From assembly GCF_001076885.1 (NCBI RefSeq), contig NZ_JVDT01000077.1, positions 1 through 64,000 on the forward strand: 64,000 nucleotides of DNA, read 5' to 3'. This document shows, piece after piece, positions 1-8,924 of this stretch; position 1 is the first letter of the stretch, and each line of letters starts with the position of its first letter. The notes under the pieces were generated by a model, which was not told the DNA's origin, made no database searches, and saw nothing but the letters and a program-made list of their open reading frames with translations. Source of the stretch: Bacillus sp. 522_BSPC. Lineage in GTDB: Bacteria > Bacillota > Bacilli > Bacillales > Cytobacillaceae. Made by a program: the position numbers and the translations under genes.

Positions 1-559
1 AGAGCTGGCAGAACTTGTTGTTACGATGTCTAATTTATTTCGATATACAATCTCTCGTTCCTCAGAGGAGGAGTGGGTACGTATAAAAGATGAAATAGAA
101 CATATAGAGGACTACATGGAAATAATGAAAATGCGATTTGGAGAGCAGTTAAAATGGCATATAAAGCTACCTCAAGCATTTGAAGAAGTACGAATTCCTA
201 AATTTTTAATACAGCCATTAGTTGAAAATGCTGTATTACATGGAGCAGAAAATAAGCTTGGACAATGTACGGTTGATGTTATTGTTGAACAAGCAGAGGA
301 GAATAACCGAATAAGAGTTAGTGTTAGAGATGATGGAATTGGCATCAATGCGTCTAAATTAAAAAGTATTAAAGAATCAATGGAAAAAGGAGGCATAACC
401 TCTGCAGCAGGCAAGGGAATGGCTCTTTCTAATGTATACAAAAGGCTTGCACTCTATTATCAGGATAGGCAACAAAAGGGACTAATAATGGAAAGTAGTG
501 AAAATAAAGGAACATTAATTTCTTTTGAAATTCCAAAAGATGGAGGGATGTCTGAATGA
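1..559 (+). CDS. Sensor histidine kinase, YesM/XynD type (3' part only)
   Basis: The reading frame is open from the left edge (first full codon at base 2), so this is the C-terminal part of a longer gene; the ATG at 26 is internal. What remains is the end of the His_kinase domain and the HATPase_c domain. The N-box reads LIQPLVENAVLHG, followed by the glycine-rich ATP lid motifs DDGIGI and GKGMALSNVYKRL. The phospho-accepting histidine and any membrane sensor lie outside the window. The stop codon overlaps the next start as ATGA, so it is translationally coupled to the AraC-type regulator. Known family role: membrane kinases of this type sense extracellular sugars and phosphorylate a YesN-like partner. 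The neighbours suggest xylo-oligosaccharides, by analogy with XynD of Geobacillus. Family certain, ligand inferred. Confidence 0.9.
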   Translation, partial: ELAELVVTMSNLFRYTISRSSEEEWVRIKDEIEHIEDYMEIMKMRFGEQLKWHIKLPQAFEEVRIPKFLIQPLVENAVLHGAENKLGQCTVDVIVEQAEENNRIRVSVRDDGIGINASKLKSIKESMEKGGITSAAGKGMALSNVYKRLALYYQDRQQKGLIMESSENKGTLISFEIPKDGGMSE

Positions 560-1341
560 ATACAAAAACAATATTAATTGTTGATGATGAGCCAAGATCG
601 AGGGAAGGGATAAAAAAAACATTAGAGAATTGGTCTAACGGGCAATATCAAATATTATTGGCAGCCAATGCCGAAGCTGCAATTGACACCATGAAAAAGC
701 AAAAAATAAACATCCTCATAACAGATATTCGAATGCCGAGAATTACTGGTATAATGATGTTAAAAACGATGAAAAATCAAGAACATCAACCTGTAGTTAT
801 TGTTATCTCTGCCTATTCTGAATTTGAGTATGCCCAAGAAGCACTTCGATTAGGTGTTATCAATTATTTACTTAAGCCAATAAGTAAAAAGAAACTAATA
901 GAAGCAGTGGAAGATGCTATTACGATTGATAAAAATAGAGAAAGAGCCAATATAATCTCAAAAGTTGTTGATGACAAGTTAATTGATGCCACCGTAACGA
1001 ATGAATCGGCCCGAGAACCAATACAGAAGGCATTGCAATATATTGATAAGCATTTAAAAGAAGATTTAAACCAACGTGAAGTAGCTGACCATGTTTTTTT
1101 AAATCCAAGTTATTTTAGCGTGTTGTTCAAAGAAGAAATTCATTTAACATTTAGTGAATATATAACGAGAAGGAGAATTCAGCATGCTAAAAATCTACTT
1201 ATGTCAACAAAGCTTTCCATTGCTGATATTGCAGAAGAATCAGGATATAAAACCCCTAAATATTTTATAAAAATTTTTAAGGAATTAGAAGGAATAACAC
1301 CGAGTGCCTATCGAAAAACCAATGTTGAAAGGGCTTTCTAA
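556..1341 (+). CDS. AraC-family response regulator, YesN/XynC type
   Basis: Two-domain response regulator of 261 residues. The receiver domain (about 1-120) has acidic residues D10-D11, phospho-acceptor D57 in the motif TDIRMP, and the conserved lysine in LLKPIS. A linker leads to a C-terminal AraC helix-turn-helix domain (about 157-255) with the usual two HTH motifs and the signature GYKTPKYFIKIFKELEGITPS. It overlaps the kinase gene by 4 bases, so the two form a two-component pair. The next gene, 107 bases downstream, encodes a sugar-binding lipoprotein, the usual target of such regulators. Inference: it activates the importer and GH52 operon in response to extracellular xylo-oligosaccharides. 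The 261-residue length is short for YesN proteins (often 350 or more), which usually have a longer linker. Confidence 0.92.
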   Translation: MNTKTILIVDDEPRSREGIKKTLENWSNGQYQILLAANAEAAIDTMKKQKINILITDIRMPRITGIMMLKTMKNQEHQPVVIVISAYSEFEYAQEALRLGVINYLLKPISKKKLIEAVEDAITIDKNRERANIISKVVDDKLIDATVTNESAREPIQKALQYIDKHLKEDLNQREVADHVFLNPSYFSVLFKEEIHLTFSEYITRRRIQHAKNLLMSTKLSIADIAEESGYKTPKYFIKIFKELEGITPSAYRKTNVERAF

Positions 1342-1448
1342 AAATAGTTGAACTTTTTCTAATCACTGTTACCTTTTTTCGGAAATCCAATAATGATAGA
1401 CTTTAATTGTAAGAAAGAAATAAATAGAATGTATAGGGGGTAGTTTTA

Positions 1449-2768
1449 ATGTTTAATAGAAAAGCAATGTCAGCCTTATTATCGGTTGCTTTATTAATGG
1501 TTTTAGTTTTAGCAGGGTGTTCTTCATCCACTTCTTCTAATAATGAAAGCGCTTCAGATGATGATGGTAAAACAGTTATTAAATTTATGCATTTGTGGCC
1601 AGAAGGAAGTTCAAAAGCTCAGTTCACAATTGTAAACGATATCATTAAGCAATATGAAAAAGACCATCCAGATGTGAAAATACAAACGGAAATTTTAGGA
1701 AATGAGCAATATAAAGATAAAATTAAAGTATTATCTGCTTCTAATGAGCTTCCAGATGTTGGAGTTACATGGGCAGCAGGATACATGCAGCCATTTGTTA
1801 AGGGTGGAATGTTCGCATCATTAGATGATGTCATTGATAGCAATTTTAAAGATCAATTTGTAGCAGGTACAACAGAAGCCTTTGCTATGGATGGTAAAAC
1901 ATATGGACTTCCACTTGAATTAAACATTACACCTGTATATTACAATAAAGAAATCTTTGAAAAATATAATTTAGAAGTTCCTGAAACATATGATGAGTTC
2001 CTGAATGTTGTGAAAACACTAGTAGATAATGATGTTACTCCAATAACTTTAGGTAATAAAGATCGTTGGACTGGTTCTATGTGGTATATGTACCTAGCAG
2101 ATAGAATTGGTGGACCAGAAGTATTAACAAATGCGATTAATCGCAGTGGAAGCTTTGAGGATCCAGCACTTGTTCAAGCTGCTGAAGAAATTAATAAATT
2201 AGTAGATATGGGTGGATTTGTAAAAGGATTTAACGGATTATCCAATGATGAGGCAAAAGGATACTTTATGAATGAGCAAGCAGCTATGTATTTAATGGCT
2301 ACTTGGGAGTTGCCAAACTATACAACAAGCCCAGATGTTACACAAGAATTTAAAGACAAAGTTGGATACTTTAAATTCCCAACTTATGAAGGCGGTAAAG
2401 GCGATATTAACAGCTTTGTAGGTGGTCCTGGTGTTGGACTGTTTGTTTCTGAAAAATCTAAAGTAAAAGAAGAAGCGAAAGATTTTGTAGCATATCTAGT
2501 CCAAGAATGGGGCAAAAACTCTGTTAAAGATGCTGGCGTTATCCCGGCAACTGTTGTGGATACTTCCAATATTGATCTTGACCCAATGTACATTGATATT
2601 TTAAATGATCTAGGAGAAGCATCGAACTTAACATTATATGCTGACGTTCAAATGAGCTCAAGTGTTGCTCAAGTTCATTTAGATATGATTCAATCACTAT
2701 TTGGCGGTCAGGCAACACCAAAAGAATTTACAGCAAAACAAGAAGAAGCGTTAGCTGAAGAAGAATAA
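1449..2768 (+). CDS. Sugar ABC transporter substrate-binding lipoprotein (XynE-like)
   Basis: Family 1 extracellular solute-binding protein, 439 residues. It has a lipoprotein signal peptide with a hydrophobic core and lipobox VLAGC, so C24 would be the lipidated first residue of the mature protein. A Ser/Asn linker is followed by the MalE/MsmE-like fold. The start is supported by a strong AGGGGG ribosome-binding site. Role: captures an oligosaccharide outside the cell and delivers it to the two permeases encoded just downstream. The two-component pair upstream and the GH52 beta-xylosidase downstream point to xylo-oligosaccharides. A cre-like sequence lies inside the gene about 100 bases after the start, and a large hairpin separates the gene from the permeases. 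No ATPase is encoded nearby; a shared MsmX-type ATPase elsewhere is likely. Confidence 0.93.
   Translation: MFNRKAMSALLSVALLMVLVLAGCSSSTSSNNESASDDDGKTVIKFMHLWPEGSSKAQFTIVNDIIKQYEKDHPDVKIQTEILGNEQYKDKIKVLSASNELPDVGVTWAAGYMQPFVKGGMFASLDDVIDSNFKDQFVAGTTEAFAMDGKTYGLPLELNITPVYYNKEIFEKYNLEVPETYDEFLNVVKTLVDNDVTPITLGNKDRWTGSMWYMYLADRIGGPEVLTNAINRSGSFEDPALVQAAEEINKLVDMGGFVKGFNGLSNDEAKGYFMNEQAAMYLMATWELPNYTTSPDVTQEFKDKVGYFKFPTYEGGKGDINSFVGGPGVGLFVSEKSKVKEEAKDFVAYLVQEWGKNSVKDAGVIPATVVDTSNIDLDPMYIDILNDLGEASNLTLYADVQMSSSVAQVHLDMIQSLFGGQATPKEFTAKQEEALAEEE
1544..1556 (+). promoter_or_regulatory. Possible intragenic cre (CcpA) site
   Basis: The sequence TGAAAGCGCTTCA is a near-palindrome around the AAGCGCTT core typical of CcpA cre sites, one base shorter than the perfect 14-mer. 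It lies about 100 bases inside the binding-protein gene; intragenic cre sites acting as roadblocks are known in Bacillus sugar genes. Inference only. Confidence 0.4.
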
Positions 2769-2866
2769 CAAATAATGAGTGGAATCTATCATAGGGAAAA
2801 AGATGGATTCCACTATTTAAAAATAATCATTTAATTATGATATTGACATTATTGATTTTAAGAGAA

Positions 2867-2942
2867 GGCTTTGTTGAACGATAATATTGGTTTGATGAAA
2901 AAAATCACATTAGAATACCCAATATTATCATTTGACAAAGCC
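2867..2942 (+). repeat. Large intergenic inverted repeat (24-bp arms)
   Basis: Arm 2867-2890 is complementary to 2919-2942 with a 28-base loop. Of the three DNA mismatches, two become G-U pairs in the plus-strand RNA, leaving one C-A mismatch. No U-tract follows, so it is not a standard terminator. It lies between the binding-protein and permease genes, where stable hairpins often protect the upstream message and lower downstream expression. It could instead be the remnant of a small mobile element, given the long terminal-repeat-like arms. Confidence 0.75.
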
Positions 2943-2974
2943 CTTACAAATCAATAAGGAGGGAGAGCAGAAAA

Positions 2975-3853
2975 ATGAAAAATGTGATGTCGAATAAATG
3001 GGTAATCACTCTGTATGTGCTCCCTGCACTGTTGCTCATTTTAATTTTAATCTATATTCCTATTGTATTAACAGGATATTATGGCTTAATGGATTGGGAC
3101 GGTATAGGGGCTAAGACCTTTATTGGGCTAGATAATTATATAGAGCTCATGAAAGATAAAATGTTCTGGACTAGTACGTATCATTCGGTTTTATTAGCAG
3201 TATTTTCTGCAATAAGCCTAGTAGCATATTTAGTAATCTCGTTAATTTTAGCAAGTAAGATTAAGGGAGCAGGACTTTTACGCAAAATTTATTTAATTCC
3301 AATGCTATTATCCTCTGTAGCAATTGCTCAGTTATGGTTAAAAATTTTCGATCCAACAAACGGAATGCTGAACAAGCTTTTGGAAATGTTTGGAGTGGAA
3401 AATACACCGATATGGCTTGCAGATCCTAATTTGGTCCTATATTCGATATTCATTCCAATTGTATGGCAATATGCAGGATTTTATATCATTATTTATTATG
3501 CAGCTTTAAAAGGGGTGCCAGATGAAATTATGGAGGCAGCTAAAATCGACGGAGCTACCCCGTTACAAATCGCTTACAAAATAAAGCTCCCACTGATTGC
3601 TCCAGTAATAAAAGTAACGATAGTACTAGCAATTGTAGGTTCATTAAAATACTTTGATTTAATCTATGTAATGACTGGCGGCGGACCTAATGGTGCTAGT
3701 GAAGTAATGGCATCTTATATGTATAAGGAAGCATTTAAAACATATAATTTTGGCTATGGTAGTGCTATTGGCTTTGCGTTATTAATAATCTGCTTAGTGA
3801 TGACATGGGTGATACAAAAATTAACAGCATCAAAAGAAGATGCTCAGTATTAA
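2975..3853 (+). CDS. Sugar ABC transporter permease, MalF/UgpA type
   Basis: Integral membrane permease of 292 residues with about six hydrophobic segments, the first starting near residue 10. The binding-protein-dependent transport signature (EAA loop) is visible as EIMEAAKIDGATPLQIAYKI near residues 185-205; it contacts the cytoplasmic ATPase. A strong AAGGAGGGAG ribosome-binding site precedes the ATG. It forms one half of a heterodimeric pore with the next gene, 15 bases downstream. Operon order binding protein, permease, permease, GH52 matches xylo-oligosaccharide importers (XynF of Geobacillus). Substrate is inferred from context. Confidence 0.93.
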   Translation: MKNVMSNKWVITLYVLPALLLILILIYIPIVLTGYYGLMDWDGIGAKTFIGLDNYIELMKDKMFWTSTYHSVLLAVFSAISLVAYLVISLILASKIKGAGLLRKIYLIPMLLSSVAIAQLWLKIFDPTNGMLNKLLEMFGVENTPIWLADPNLVLYSIFIPIVWQYAGFYIIIYYAALKGVPDEIMEAAKIDGATPLQIAYKIKLPLIAPVIKVTIVLAIVGSLKYFDLIYVMTGGGPNGASEVMASYMYKEAFKTYNFGYGSAIGFALLIICLVMTWVIQKLTASKEDAQY

Positions 3854-3868
3854 AGGAGAGAGAGGATC

Positions 3869-4765
3869 ATGAGTGAAGTAGTTGTACAAAAAAATAATAA
3901 AACTAATTTATCCACATCTCCTAAAACAAGAGGATCAATTGGAAGTAAAATAGGATACGGAATTTTGTATCTAGTACTAGGAATAATTGCCATTTTTCAA
4001 ATATATCCATTAATTTGGTTATTCTTCTTTTCTTTAAAAACGAATCAAGAAGTATTTGGCTTATCTCCATTTGCTCTTCCAAAAGATCCACAATGGGGGA
4101 ACTATGTAAAAGTATGGACACAAGGGAATATAAGCCAATATTTCTTTAATAGTGTGTGGATTACTATTGTCGCAGTAGTTTTAACTGTAATTCTAGCAAG
4201 CTTTGTTACTTTTGCAATAACAAGAATGCATTGGAAACTAAGTAAACTTGTTCTTGGATTGTTTATGGTTGGAATTATGATTCCATTGCATTCCACCTTA
4301 ATTCCTTTATTTAGTTTCTTTAATCAATTACAACTAATCGATAATCCGATTTCAATCATCTTATCGTATACAGCGTTTAACCTACCGCTTACCATCATGA
4401 TTTTATTAGGATTCTATCAAGCATTGCCACGTGAACTGGAAGAAGCAGCTGTAATGGATGGTTGTTCGATCCATCGCATATTCTTTCAAATCACGCTACC
4501 AATGACAACTCCTGTTATGGCAACAGTTGTTATTATCAATATGATCTATAACTGGAATGAATTCGTATTCGTTAATACGTTCATTAGTTCTGATAAATGG
4601 AAGACTTTAACCGTTGGTGTTAATAATTTCGTAGGTCAATATTTAACAGATTGGGGAGCTATTGGAGCTACCTTAATGATAAGTATTATTCCAATTTTAA
4701 TTGCTTTCATCATCCTAAGTAATAAGATTGTCGAAGGATTAGCTGCCGGCTCTGTAAAAGGATAA
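3869..4765 (+). CDS. Sugar ABC transporter permease, MalG/UgpE type
   Basis: Second permease subunit, 298 residues, with a cytoplasmic N-terminal tail of about 30 residues and roughly six membrane segments. The EAA loop reads ELEEAAVMDGCSIHRIFFQI near residues 190-210, and the C-terminal IVEGLAAGSVKG ending is typical of MalG-type subunits. The ribosome-binding site is AAAGGAGAGAG. It lies 15 bases after the first permease gene and 19 bases before the GH52 gene, so all are likely cotranscribed. It corresponds to XynG in the Geobacillus arrangement. No nucleotide-binding subunit is present in this cluster. Confidence 0.93.
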   Translation: MSEVVVQKNNKTNLSTSPKTRGSIGSKIGYGILYLVLGIIAIFQIYPLIWLFFFSLKTNQEVFGLSPFALPKDPQWGNYVKVWTQGNISQYFFNSVWITIVAVVLTVILASFVTFAITRMHWKLSKLVLGLFMVGIMIPLHSTLIPLFSFFNQLQLIDNPISIILSYTAFNLPLTIMILLGFYQALPRELEEAAVMDGCSIHRIFFQITLPMTTPVMATVVIINMIYNWNEFVFVNTFISSDKWKTLTVGVNNFVGQYLTDWGAIGATLMISIIPILIAFIILSNKIVEGLAAGSVKG

Positions 4766-4784
4766 AAAGGAGGAAATAATCACG

Positions 4785-6905
4785 ATGCCAAAAAATTTAT
4801 TTTTTAATGCTCATCATTCTCCAATAGGAGCGTTCTCCAGCTTTACGCTAGGATTTCCTGGTGATGGTGGTGGATTAGATTTAGAATTAGGTCGTTCTCC
4901 AAAGCAAAATATTTATATTGGAGCTGAATCTTTAGATAATGAAGGGACATATGAAGCTTTTCCGTTCTTTGCATACCAAGCCGATGATGAAAGTAAGCGA
5001 TATGATATTGAAAATATGGATCCAGATCCAGATAAGCCTAATATAATTTTTCCTATCTCTAAAGATAAAATAAAACGTAATTTTCAACTTGGAACAGATA
5101 CATGGGAATCTGAGGATCTATCTTTTACTATTTACTCCCAAGTAGAAGGTGTTCCAGATCCAAAAGCTGCAGATGAAGAAGAATTGAAAAGTACTATTTT
5201 GCCAGCTGTACTTGCTGAATTGACAGTAGATAATACAAACGGAACAAGAAATAGACGCGCTTTTTTCGGCTATCAGGGGAGTGATCCTTATTCATCGATG
5301 CGAAGAGTCGATGATACAATGGATGGCTTTGCAGGTATTGGTCAAGGCAGATTGACTGCTATTGTATCCAACAATCCTGATGTAAAATCAGCAATGCACT
5401 TTAGTTTGGAAAATATTCTAACAACTCCTGAAGAAGAGAATTGGACATTTGGATTAGGACCTTTAGGAGCGCTTGTTATGGATGTCCCAGTAGGAGAAAA
5501 AAGAACATACCAATTTGCCATCTGTTTTTATAGAGGTGGGATTGTAACTGCAGGAATGGATACTTCTTATTACTATACAAACTTCTTTAATAATATCGAG
5601 TCAGTTGCTGAATATGCGCTTGGAAATTTTGATCTACTTGCAGACAGATCGAAAAATGCGAATGAAAAAATAACTAGTACAAATCATTTATCGGAAGATC
5701 AAAAATTTATGTTGATTCACTCGATTCGCAGCTATTATGGATCTACACAATTGTTAGATTATAATGGTGAACCCTTCTGGGTAGTGAATGAGGGGGAATA
5801 TCGAATGATGAATACATTTGATTTAACGGTTGATCAAATTTTCTTTGAGCTAAGAATGAACCCATGGACAGTAAAAAATGAATTAGATATGTTTGTCCAA
5901 CGATTTAGTTATCAAGATACTGTTCGTTTTCCCAATGATGATACAGAATATCCTGGTGGGATAAGTTTTACCCATGATATGGGTGTAGCAAATACAATTT
6001 CTCGTCCGCAATACTCATCCTATGAGTTGTATGGACTTGATGGTTGCTTCTCGCATATGACCCATGAACAGCTAGTAAACTGGGTGTTATGTGCTGCCCT
6101 TTATGTTCATCATACAGGCGATCAAAAATGGTTGGATGCAAATCTTGAGATAGTGGAACAATGTTTTAAAAGTATATTAAACAGAGACCATCCAGAACCT
6201 GATAAGCGTAATGGTTTAATGGGACTAGATTCTTCAAGGGTAATGGGCGGTGCGGAAATTACCACTTATGACAGTCTTGACGTGTCGTTAGGGCAAGCGC
6301 GAAACAATAGTTATCTTGCGGGAAAAATATGGGCTTCCTATATTGCACTTGAAAAAATATTTACGGAAAATGAAAGAGAAGATTTAGCTAAGCTTGCAGG
6401 TGAGCAAGCAGAAACATGCGCAGCAACCATTGTCGAGCATGTTACCGAAGATGGGTATATTCCAGCTGTCATTGGAGAAGGAAATGACTCGAAAATTATC
6501 CCTGCAATAGAAGGACTGATTTTCCCATACTTTACAAATTGTAAAGATGCGTTAGATGAACATGGACGATATGGTGTCTATATTCAGGCATTAAAGACAC
6601 ATCTTGAAACAGTGTTAACAGAAGGTGTTTGTCTATTTGAGGATGGAGGATGGAAAATCTCCTCTACAAGTAATAATTCATGGCTAAGCAAAATTTATTT
6701 ATGCCAATTTATCGCTCGAGAAATTCTAGACTGGGAATGGGATGAAAAAGGGGCAAAAGCAGATGCTGCACATGTAGAATGGCTAACACACCCTGAGTTA
6801 TCCGTTTGGAGCTGGAGCGATCAAATCATAGCAGGTGAAATCGCAGGAAGTAAATACTATCCACGTGGAGTAACGAGCATCTTGTGGTTGGAGGAACAGC
6901 ATTAA
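4785..6905 (+). CDS. GH52 beta-xylosidase
   Basis: Full-length family 52 glycoside hydrolase, 706 residues, close to the 705 residues of Geobacillus stearothermophilus XynB2. It releases xylose from the non-reducing end of xylo-oligosaccharides with retention of configuration. The N-terminus MPKNLFFNAHHSPIGAF matches the family closely. Aligned from memory with XynB2 (nucleophile E335, acid/base D495), the equivalents are E336 in VVNEGEYR and D496 in EITTYDSLD. No signal peptide is visible, so it acts in the cytoplasm on imported oligomers. It starts 19 bases after the permease gene behind an AAAGGAGG ribosome-binding site, which makes it the catabolic end of the first importer operon. Confidence 0.96.
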   Translation: MPKNLFFNAHHSPIGAFSSFTLGFPGDGGGLDLELGRSPKQNIYIGAESLDNEGTYEAFPFFAYQADDESKRYDIENMDPDPDKPNIIFPISKDKIKRNFQLGTDTWESEDLSFTIYSQVEGVPDPKAADEEELKSTILPAVLAELTVDNTNGTRNRRAFFGYQGSDPYSSMRRVDDTMDGFAGIGQGRLTAIVSNNPDVKSAMHFSLENILTTPEEENWTFGLGPLGALVMDVPVGEKRTYQFAICFYRGGIVTAGMDTSYYYTNFFNNIESVAEYALGNFDLLADRSKNANEKITSTNHLSEDQKFMLIHSIRSYYGSTQLLDYNGEPFWVVNEGEYRMMNTFDLTVDQIFFELRMNPWTVKNELDMFVQRFSYQDTVRFPNDDTEYPGGISFTHDMGVANTISRPQYSSYELYGLDGCFSHMTHEQLVNWVLCAALYVHHTGDQKWLDANLEIVEQCFKSILNRDHPEPDKRNGLMGLDSSRVMGGAEITTYDSLDVSLGQARNNSYLAGKIWASYIALEKIFTENEREDLAKLAGEQAETCAATIVEHVTEDGYIPAVIGEGNDSKIIPAIEGLIFPYFTNCKDALDEHGRYGVYIQALKTHLETVLTEGVCLFEDGGWKISSTSNNSWLSKIYLCQFIAREILDWEWDEKGAKADAAHVEWLTHPELSVWSWSDQIIAGEIAGSKYYPRGVTSILWLEEQH

Positions 6906-6937
6906 AAGTAACTATGGTGAAAAAAGCATTCCTAGTG

Positions 6938-6974
6938 AAAGGGGAATGGGAGCTTAAGTAGCCCCATTTCCTTT
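6938..6974 (+). terminator. Possible terminator hairpin after the GH52 gene
   Basis: A GGGGAATGGGAGC arm pairs with GCCCCATTTCC across a short loop, with a bulge, and is followed by only a weakly T-rich stretch. It may end the importer/GH52 operon, but the poor U-tract keeps confidence low. Confidence 0.4.
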
Positions 6975-7076
6975 ATTTACAGTTATTTGCCAGAGAGATT
7001 TACTCTTAGTTTGCAAGAAAGATAAAAAAGACTAGGTAGAAAGTTAGCAGGACAGAAGAAAGTAGAGGGGAATTAC

Positions 7077-7712
7077 ATGTCAACAAAACCAATGGGAAAA
7101 TTATATACCATCTGTGAATGGATTATGAAGCTGGCCTATATTAATTTACTATGGATTATGTTTCTGTTAAGCGGATTAATTGTATTCGGTTTTATGCCTG
7201 CGACAGTAGCTTTATTTACTGTTGTTCGAAAATGGTTTATGAAAGAAACCGAGATACCCATCTGGAAAACATTCTTCTCTGTCTATAAAAGTGAATTTAT
7301 CAAAAGTAATGGTTTTGGCATGGTATTTGCAATGGCTGGAGCGATGTTGTATCTAGATTACTATCTAATTTTAAATTTAGAGGGAATAATCAGTATTATA
7401 TCAACAAGTATCGTATTACTAATTTCTTGCTTGTATATTATTACACTTTTATTCTTTTTTCCTGTATATGTCCATTTTCAATTAAAATTCATCGAGTATT
7501 TTAAATATTCTTTTTTTGTAGGAATTTTAAATCTCCATTTATTGATTCTAGTAATCCTTGGAGTAGCTGCAGATATTTTTCTATTGATTTATTTACCTGG
7601 ACTTCTACCATTTTTCAGTGGTGTTTCAATAGCTTGTATACTAATGTCAGGTGGTCTACTCATTTTTCAGCGATTGCAAAACCAGAAAACAAACAAGATT
7701 ATCACGGAATAA
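7077..7712 (+). CDS. DUF624 (YesL-family) membrane protein
   Basis: Small integral membrane protein, 211 residues, with about five hydrophobic segments. The N-terminal pattern (a short amphipathic start, then NLLWIMFLLSGLIVFGFMPA and a VRKWF motif) is typical of DUF624/YesL proteins. These are almost always found beside binding-protein-dependent oligosaccharide importers, but their molecular function is not established. The ribosome-binding site is AGAGGGG. A second member lies at 12622-13329 next to the second importer, so each importer here has its own DUF624 partner. Family assignment is good; the role (transport or assembly accessory) is unknown. Confidence 0.85.
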   Translation: MSTKPMGKLYTICEWIMKLAYINLLWIMFLLSGLIVFGFMPATVALFTVVRKWFMKETEIPIWKTFFSVYKSEFIKSNGFGMVFAMAGAMLYLDYYLILNLEGIISIISTSIVLLISCLYIITLLFFFPVYVHFQLKFIEYFKYSFFVGILNLHLLILVILGVAADIFLLIYLPGLLPFFSGVSIACILMSGGLLIFQRLQNQKTNKIITE

Positions 7713-7784
7713 GTAGAGTTTGAGACGAAATTTATCGTGAAAGAAAAATTCATAGAAAAACTTGTAAAAAAAATAGTTTGTATA

Positions 7785-7814
7785 TTGAATGAACGAACTT
7801 AATCATGGTATAAT
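7785..7814 (+). promoter_or_regulatory. SigA-type promoter for the Nif3-like gene
   Basis: TTGAAT (7785-7790), an 18-base spacer, then a perfect TATAAT (7809-7814), ending 26 bases before the next start codon. This suggests the Nif3-like gene is transcribed on its own. Confidence 0.65.
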
Positions 7815-7840
7815 TTGATTAACTTGATGGGGGAGATAGA

Positions 7841-8632
7841 ATGACGAATATTCAAAGAGTAATTGATAAGTTAATCGAACCTGCAAGAAGATTTGAATCA
7901 ACAACTGATATATTAGTAAAAGGTTCAGCTAATGTTGATGTTGAAGGAATTGTAATCGCATTCATGCTTACGCAAGAAGTATTAGAAAAAGCAATTTCTA
8001 TTGGAGCAAATATGGTTATTACACATGAAGGTCCCTTTTATAGTCATGATAATTGGAAAGAGGCATATGCTGAAGATCCAATTTGTAATGCAAAACTCCA
8101 AGTAATAGAAGAAGCAAATATTAATATTTTTCGCTTTCATGATTACTTTCATCGCTACACTCCAGATGGAATTATGGTCGGTTTGATTCGAAAGCTTGAA
8201 TGGGAGAAATATGTTGAAGAGAACCAACCTACTGCAACTATTTTAACCATTCCAAAGAAATCGGTTATGGAGATAGCGATGTATGTAAAGGAAAAGCTTG
8301 GCGCTCCTTTTGTTAAAGTTGTTGGTGATCAGTTAATGGAATGCAAAAGAATCGGAGTGCTGGCAGGTTATCGAGGTGGAGGAGAATTAGTCATTCCTTT
8401 ATTTCAGAATCAACACCTAGATTTAGTTATAGCAGGTGAAGGTCCAGAATGGGAAGCTCCAGAATATGTAAGGGATGCTATCCACCAAGGAGAAAAAAAG
8501 GCACTTATTATGATTGGTCATGCAGTTAGCGAAGAACCTGGAATGGAGTACCTCCAATCATTAGTTCAAGCATACTTTCCACATATTCCAGTTCATTACT
8601 TCAAAGAAAAGCCATTGTATCAAATTTATTAA
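7841..8632 (+). CDS. Nif3-like dinuclear metal centre protein (DUF34)
   Basis: Protein of 263 residues of the DUF34/Nif3 (NGG1p-interacting factor 3-like) family. Visible family features are the early metal-ligand segment ITHEGPFY, the segment FRFHDYFH, and the late motif MIGHAVSEEPGMEYL, which together supply the His and Glu ligands for two metal ions. The start follows a GGGGGAGAT ribosome-binding site. The exact reaction of this family is not established; hydrolase and metal-chaperone roles have been suggested. It is not the housekeeping copy usually found beside trmK and sigA, but one embedded among sugar genes, so a specialised role in sugar metabolism is possible but unproven. Confidence 0.82.
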   Translation: MTNIQRVIDKLIEPARRFESTTDILVKGSANVDVEGIVIAFMLTQEVLEKAISIGANMVITHEGPFYSHDNWKEAYAEDPICNAKLQVIEEANINIFRFHDYFHRYTPDGIMVGLIRKLEWEKYVEENQPTATILTIPKKSVMEIAMYVKEKLGAPFVKVVGDQLMECKRIGVLAGYRGGGELVIPLFQNQHLDLVIAGEGPEWEAPEYVRDAIHQGEKKALIMIGHAVSEEPGMEYLQSLVQAYFPHIPVHYFKEKPLYQIY

Positions 8633-8924
8633 ATATTTAAAAAGATAATCGCTTTTTAGGTATACTACCATACTAGTATTTTTCTGAAAAAATACAATCT
8701 TATCACTCTCAATCACTTCATTTAATTGTTTCATCTCAAATTTTCTATAATATTATATCCTTTTTCATAATAGTATTTCATAATTTAAAACTAGACTTCT
8801 AAAAATAGTAAAAAGTAAGCGCTTTATTAAGAAGGTGTATTTGCTTAATCTTTGTAAGATGAGGCTTTATTAAAGAATTTGTATATGACTAAAAAGTTAC
8901 TAATAACAGAAATGGGGGGTCCTA
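8633..8924 (+). promoter_or_regulatory. Upstream region of the second importer with cre-like site
   Basis: This 292-base AT-rich gap has no ORF. At 8814-8827 AGTAAGCGCTTTAT carries the AAGCGCTT cre core, three positions away from the perfect 14-mer, which suggests CcpA control of the second importer. At 8653-8676 the minus strand contains TAGTATGGTA, a 10-mer shared with the xylR-side operator near 51880. No confident -35/-10 pair was found. Confidence 0.45.

Noticed and set aside
2867-2942. Insertion sequence with transposase
   Set aside because: Only the two arms and a 28-base loop are present; there is no transposase gene. A MITE-like origin remains possible.
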